Positions 6,841 through 8,468 of a DNA stretch of 8,468 bases are shown piece by piece. The stretch is from Clostridia bacterium (GTDB lineage: Bacteria > UBA6262 > WVXT01 > JAUXBS01), in the NCBI GenBank assembly GCA_030618495.1, contig JAUXDE010000077.1, forward strand, positions 1 to 8,468, read 5' to 3'. How positions within the stretch are numbered: the stretch's first letter is position 1; every line of letters starts with the position of its first letter. A model generated the notes under the pieces. The model was given only the letters and a program-made list of their open reading frames with translations. It searched no databases and was not told where the DNA came from. The translations under genes were made by a program, and so were the position numbers.

Positions 6841-7527
6841 ATGAAGAGAAGCAAAAAGTATAATGAAAAAGAAAAACTTGTTGATAAAGAAACATGCTAT
6901 AAAGTAGATGAAGCAATAAAACTGCTTAAGGAAACCGCCAAGGCCAAGTTTGATGAAACAATTGAATTAACAATAGTTTTAGGTATAGATGTGAAAAAGT
7001 CGGATCAGGCAGTGCGCGGGATAATGATGCTTCCCCACGGAACCGGGAAAACCAAGATTGTTGCGGTGATTGCCAAGGGAGAAAAGGTGACGGAAGCCAA
7101 GGAAGCCGGGGCTGATTTCTATGATTCAGAAGAACTAATTAAGGATATTTCCAAAGGTAAGATTAAATTTGACGTCCTGGTTGCGACTCCTGACAGCATG
7201 CGTGATCTCAGCAAGCTTGCCAAAACATTGGGGCCAAAGGGACTTATGCCAAGCCCAAAAACGGGAACGGTTACGGTTGAAGTGGCTGATGCTGTTAAGA
7301 AGATAAAGACCGGAGAAGTGGCATTTCGCAACGATGAATCCGGTGTTATACACATGAGCGTTGGTAGGATTTCATTTGAAGACATAAAGATTCAACAGAA
7401 TATAGAAAGTTCAATAGGAGCTGTTCTTAAAGCGAAACCTTCTGCGGCAAAAGGGCAGTACCTGAAAAAAATAATCCTGTCATCTACGATGGGGTTAGGC
7501 ATTAAGATGGTATTACCCAGCGCTTGA
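6841..7527 (+). CDS. rplA: 50S ribosomal protein L1
   Basis: The 228-residue product is a complete L1, the protein of the mobile L1 stalk that moves deacylated tRNA out of the ribosome and often represses its own operon by binding mRNA. Domain I is made of residues about 1-67 and 160-228, with domain II between. Signature stretches are IMMLPHGTGKT (61-71), GPKGLMPSPKTGTVT (131-145), FRNDESGVIH (162-171) and LSSTMGLGIK (213-222). It ends at the expected place with a TGA, the only intact gene here that does. AAAGGGG (6825-6831) is the ribosome binding site. Normally rplJ would follow; here a noncoding stretch with repeats comes next, so the operon ends or is broken after this gene. Confidence 0.98.
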   Translation: MKRSKKYNEKEKLVDKETCYKVDEAIKLLKETAKAKFDETIELTIVLGIDVKKSDQAVRGIMMLPHGTGKTKIVAVIAKGEKVTEAKEAGADFYDSEELIKDISKGKIKFDVLVATPDSMRDLSKLAKTLGPKGLMPSPKTGTVTVEVADAVKKIKTGEVAFRNDESGVIHMSVGRISFEDIKIQQNIESSIGAVLKAKPSAAKGQYLKKIILSSTMGLGIKMVLPSA

Positions 7528-7559
7528 TTCTATAGCGCCGCGCTGGTAAGATAAGCGCT
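7517..7559. repeat. GC-rich inverted repeats at the 3' end of rplA
   Basis: CCAGCGC (7517-7523), inside the last rplA codons, is complementary to GCGCTGG (7540-7546). AGCGC-C-GCGCT (7534-7544) and AGCGCT (7554-7559) add overlapping palindromes. The sequence can fold into alternative hairpins after or across the rplA stop. No T-tract follows, so it is not a standard intrinsic terminator; it might stabilise the 3' end of the mRNA or work with a termination factor. Confidence 0.5.
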
Positions 7560-7629
7560 TTAAAGGGTACAACATATCAAACCACACCAGAAAAACGAGT
7601 CAACTTCATATTATGATTCTATGCCGGTT

Positions 7630-7642
7630 AACTGAATTAGTT
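7630..7642. repeat. Upstream palindromic element resembling the operator
   Basis: AACT and AGTT arms flank GAATT. The 10-base core TGAATTAGTT (7633-7642) is repeated exactly at 7762-7771 inside the promoter palindrome. The centres are about 128 bp apart. The arms are only 4 bp, so this could be chance in AT-rich DNA. Confidence 0.3.
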
Positions 7643-7750
7643 GCACGTTTTTACATCTTTTATTATTTTCCTCTATCTTTTTGTATCTATTCATAATAGC
7701 CCGCATAATCTAACTTTTTCTTTCAGTCGACAAAAAAAATAATTTTTTAC

Positions 7751-7779
7751 TTGACAAACTTTGAATTAGTTTGTATAAT
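7751..7779 (+). promoter_or_regulatory. Perfect-consensus promoter of the HTH cassette
   Basis: TTGACA (7751-7756) and TATAAT (7774-7779) are both perfect and separated by 17 bases, the strongest match to a sigma70 consensus in the window. Transcription should start near 7786, leaving a leader of about 46 bases before the ATG at 7832. A promoter this good, without activator sites, is often held down by a repressor, and a palindrome fills its spacer. Confidence 0.92.
7754..7774. promoter_or_regulatory. Candidate operator: 7+7 bp palindrome inside the promoter
   Basis: ACAAACT (7754-7760) and AGTTTGT (7768-7774) are perfect inverted repeats with a 7-base centre. Arm centres are 14 bp apart, which is longer than one helical turn. 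The palindrome spans from the last bases of the -35 to the first base of the -10, so a protein bound here would block RNA polymerase. The product of the next gene is the obvious candidate binder; this is inference. Confidence 0.6.
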
Positions 7780-7831
7780 AAAAAATAAGAGTTAATAATT
7801 TGAGATAGTGGATAGTAATAAAAGGTAAAAC

Positions 7832-8149
7832 ATGGAACGAAGAATAGTAAAAGATGTTATGAGCATTAAAGAGCTCTCAGAATATGTTGGTCTGAGCAAA
7901 TCAAAAATATACCAGTTGATTCGCAACAAGAGAATACCTGCTTCAAAGATTGGCAGGCAATATAAGTTTTCCAAAGAAATAATTGATTCCTGGCTAAAAG
8001 AAAAAATTATAACATGCAGCGGTGATGTCCAGATGAAGTTGCCAATTGGAAAAAAAGAAAAGGATATTACGGCAGTGAAGGCGTCAAAGCCAAAAAAAGA
8101 GGAGGTGAAAGAAAATGGCAGTAAAAAAGAAGAAGAAAAAGGTAGCTAA
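7832..8149 (+). CDS. Excisionase/MerR-type helix-turn-helix protein with charged tail
   Basis: The 105-residue protein has a winged helix-turn-helix domain of the excisionase/AlpA/HTH_17 type at about residues 10-56: MSIKELSEYVGLSKSKIYQL is helix-turn-helix, and IPASKIGRQYKFSKEIIDSWL forms the wing and closing helix. This domain binds DNA, as in transcription regulators, phage excisionases and plasmid proteins. Residues about 73-105 are low-complexity Lys/Glu-rich and probably disordered. AAAGG (7821-7825), six bases before the ATG, supports the start over Met10, which lacks a site. It is the first gene after the consensus promoter and palindrome, so it may regulate itself. No integrase or attachment site is seen, so excision activity is not supported. 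Its last 35 bases overlap the lysine-rich gene in another frame. Confidence 0.85.
   Translation: MERRIVKDVMSIKELSEYVGLSKSKIYQLIRNKRIPASKIGRQYKFSKEIIDSWLKEKIITCSGDVQMKLPIGKKEKDITAVKASKPKKEEVKENGSKKEEEKGS
8099..8108 (+). promoter_or_regulatory. Near-perfect ribosome binding site for the polylysine gene
   Basis: GAGGAGGTGA matches the complement of the 16S rRNA 3' end almost completely. AGGAGG (8100-8105) lies nine bases before the ATG at 8115. It lies within the HTH coding region, where it is read as part of the Lys/Glu tail. It is stronger than the HTH gene's own site and decides the start of the next gene. Confidence 0.8.
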
Positions 8150-8189
8150 GAAAAAGGCCAAGAAAAAGGCTAAAAAGAAAAAAAAGTAA
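8115..8189 (+). CDS. 24-residue polylysine protein, histone H1-tail-like
   Basis: This tiny frame encodes Met-Ala-Val, six lysines, Val, then three AKKK units and a run of lysines to the stop: 17 of 24 residues are Lys, the rest Ala, Val and the initiator Met. It has no domain; the composition resembles histone H1-type tails and bacterial AKKK-repeat DNA compaction tails, so nonspecific nucleic-acid or ribosome binding is a reasonable inference. Reality is supported by the near-perfect ribosome binding site, and by Ala and Val residues falling in a regular pattern instead of random codons. It overlaps the last 35 bases of the HTH gene in the +1 frame and ends 37 bp before the repeat-protein gene. 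Lysine-rich AAA/AAG frames can arise by chance in purine-rich DNA, hence the moderate confidence. Confidence 0.62.
   Translation: MAVKKKKKKVAKKKAKKKAKKKKK
8145..8180 (+). repeat. Three tandem 12-base AKKK repeats
   Basis: Three consecutive 12-base units (8145-8156, 8157-8168, 8169-8180) of the form GCTAAGAAAAAG encode Ala-Lys-Lys-Lys. The first two differ by one base (GCT/GCC); the third shifts AAG and AAA. Such repeats can expand or shrink by slippage. Confidence 0.75.
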
Positions 8190-8226
8190 CTCATTAAAAA
8201 AGTAGCTTAAGGAATGGAGGAAAGGG

Positions 8227-8415
8227 ATGGCTGAAAAAGTATTAAAAGTAGGCCTGAAAAGGGAAAAAGGTTATCTTTATTATATCGATAAGAAAGGCAA
8301 TCTTGCCAGGGCAAAAATGGCAAGGGGCGGCAAAAAAGGCGGAAGCCCAAAAGTGCTTGAGAAGACAGGGATAAAAAGAGCAAAAGGATACTTGTACTTC
8401 ATCGATAAGAATTGA
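8227..8415 (+). CDS. Basic repeat protein of unknown function, interrupted by TGA
   Basis: Sixty-two residues are read before a TGA at 8413-8415. I do not recognise a named family. The protein is a tandem of a 39-residue unit: residues 9-47 are unit 1, with the core KGYLYYIDKKGNLARAKMAR, and unit 2 starts at residue 48 (GIKRAKGYLYFIDKN). The unit has an aromatic beta-strand-like stretch, a turn and a very basic segment ending RGGKKGG. The TGA falls where unit 1 has Gly24 (GGC), and the same frame continues past it with DVSRAKMVRGG. GGAGG (8216-8220), six bases before the ATG, is a good ribosome binding site. It is probably cotranscribed with the HTH and polylysine genes. As translated it is a truncated one-and-a-half-repeat protein; the original likely ran beyond the window edge. 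Confidence 0.8.
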   Translation: MAEKVLKVGLKREKGYLYYIDKKGNLARAKMARGGKKGGSPKVLEKTGIKRAKGYLYFIDKN

Positions 8416-8468
8416 GATGTTTCCCGAGCAAAAATGGTAAGAGGCGGAAAGAGAAAGAAGAAGAAAGC
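8251..8468 (+). repeat. Two 39-codon tandem units in the basic repeat gene
   Basis: Unit 1 is 8251-8367 and unit 2 is 8368-8468, cut by the window edge. Shared positions include K-R-x-K-GYLY-x-IDK at the start and RAKM-x-RGGK at the end, with differences mostly at third bases and a few codons. The units diverge at the DNA level, so the duplication is not recent. Confidence 0.8.
8416..8468 (+). pseudogene. In-frame continuation of repeat unit 2 after the TGA
   Basis: The frame of the preceding gene stays open after its TGA to the window end and encodes DVSRAKMVRGGKRKKKK, clearly the second half of unit 2 (unit 1 has NLARAKMARGGKKGG). Conservation of RAKM-x-RGG shows that it was coding, and perhaps still is. 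A single GGA-to-TGA change, a sequencing error or stop-codon read-through would explain it. No separate start with a ribosome binding site is seen; an in-frame ATG at 8434 lies inside the motif. Confidence 0.6.

Larger units (their letters stand above)
7528..7831. other. 304-bp noncoding interval where rplJ is expected
   Basis: No convincing gene is found on either strand, and I see no tRNA-like cloverleaf. It holds, from left to right, the GC-rich inverted repeats next to rplA, an AACT-GAATT-AGTT element at 7630-7642, an AT-rich pyrimidine-rich stretch (about 7644-7730), and the perfect promoter with its internal palindrome at 7751-7779. The remaining 50 bases are the leader of the helix-turn-helix gene. 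No remnant of rplJ is recognisable. Confidence 0.7.

Noticed and set aside
6393-6854. Long minus-strand open frame of 153 codons across rplK
   Set aside because: It is the antisense shadow of rplK, which is certain. It has the hydrophobic composition typical of such mirror frames, no ribosome binding site that stands out, and no recognisable domain.
7525-7554. Extension of rplA through its TGA to a TAA at 7552, as evidence that UGA is a sense codon
   Set aside because: L1 is complete at the TGA and the extra residues are not part of the family. No other gene in the window has an in-frame TGA at a conserved position, so the standard code is the simpler reading.
8092-8131. Programmed frameshift in the A-runs fusing the HTH protein to the polylysine frame
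   Set aside because: The A7 run at 8092-8098 would enter a frame with a TGA at 8106 before the polylysine ATG. At 8123-8129 the HTH frame reads AAA AAA GAA, which is not the A-AAA-AAG arrangement for -1 slippage, and the polylysine frame is +1. The strong ribosome binding site explains the frame better.
7528-8468. Prophage or integrated element inferred from the excisionase-like HTH gene
   Set aside because: No integrase, attachment-site repeat or phage gene is visible. HTH_17 domains also occur in ordinary regulators.

Overview
The window is bacterial DNA: Shine-Dalgarno sites of the AGGAGG type, sigma70-like promoters with TTGACA/TATAAT hexamers, and bacterial-type SecE, NusG, L11 and L1. 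Base composition looks moderately AT-rich, and more so in the left-end TPR gene and the right-end cassette. The lineage cannot be fixed from the sequence. Very regular 34-residue TPR arrays and tiny lysine-rich proteins suggest an environmental lineage such as Planctomycetota (Brocadiales) or Nitrospirota, but that is only an impression. Stop codons are mostly TAA, some TAG; TGA ends only rplA and the last, apparently interrupted, reading frame.

Layout. Positions 1-2045 hold three + strand genes that look like one transcription unit: the end of a TPR-repeat protein, an HD-domain phosphohydrolase joined to it by a TAATG overlap, and a membrane-anchored SAM methyltransferase. An exodeoxyribonuclease III gene (2048-2827) runs the other way and ends 2 bp from the methyltransferase stop; its promoter sits so close to its ATG that the mRNA may be leaderless. 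A divergent PIN-PhoH ATPase gene follows (2954-4252). A two-gene unit with a strong extended -10 promoter encodes a stand-alone receiver (4352-4729) and a PilZ protein (4759-5148) and ends in a clear intrinsic terminator. An acylphosphatase gene starts right after that terminator, again with almost no leader.

Positions 5539-7527 carry the start of the universal secE-nusG-rplK-rplA operon under a TTGACA-17-TATACT promoter. The usual next genes (rplJ, rplL, rpoB, rpoC) are missing. About 300 bp of noncoding DNA follows, with GC-rich inverted repeats and then a perfect-consensus promoter whose spacer contains a 7+7 bp palindrome.

That promoter drives an unusual cassette (7832 to the window edge): an excisionase/MerR-type helix-turn-helix protein with a charged tail; a 24-residue protein with 17 lysines, overlapping the HTH gene in another frame behind a near-perfect ribosome binding site; and a basic protein made of 39-residue repeats whose second copy is interrupted by a single TGA where the first copy has glycine. 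I infer a small autoregulated module making very basic, possibly nucleic-acid-binding proteins. It is the most novel part of the window.
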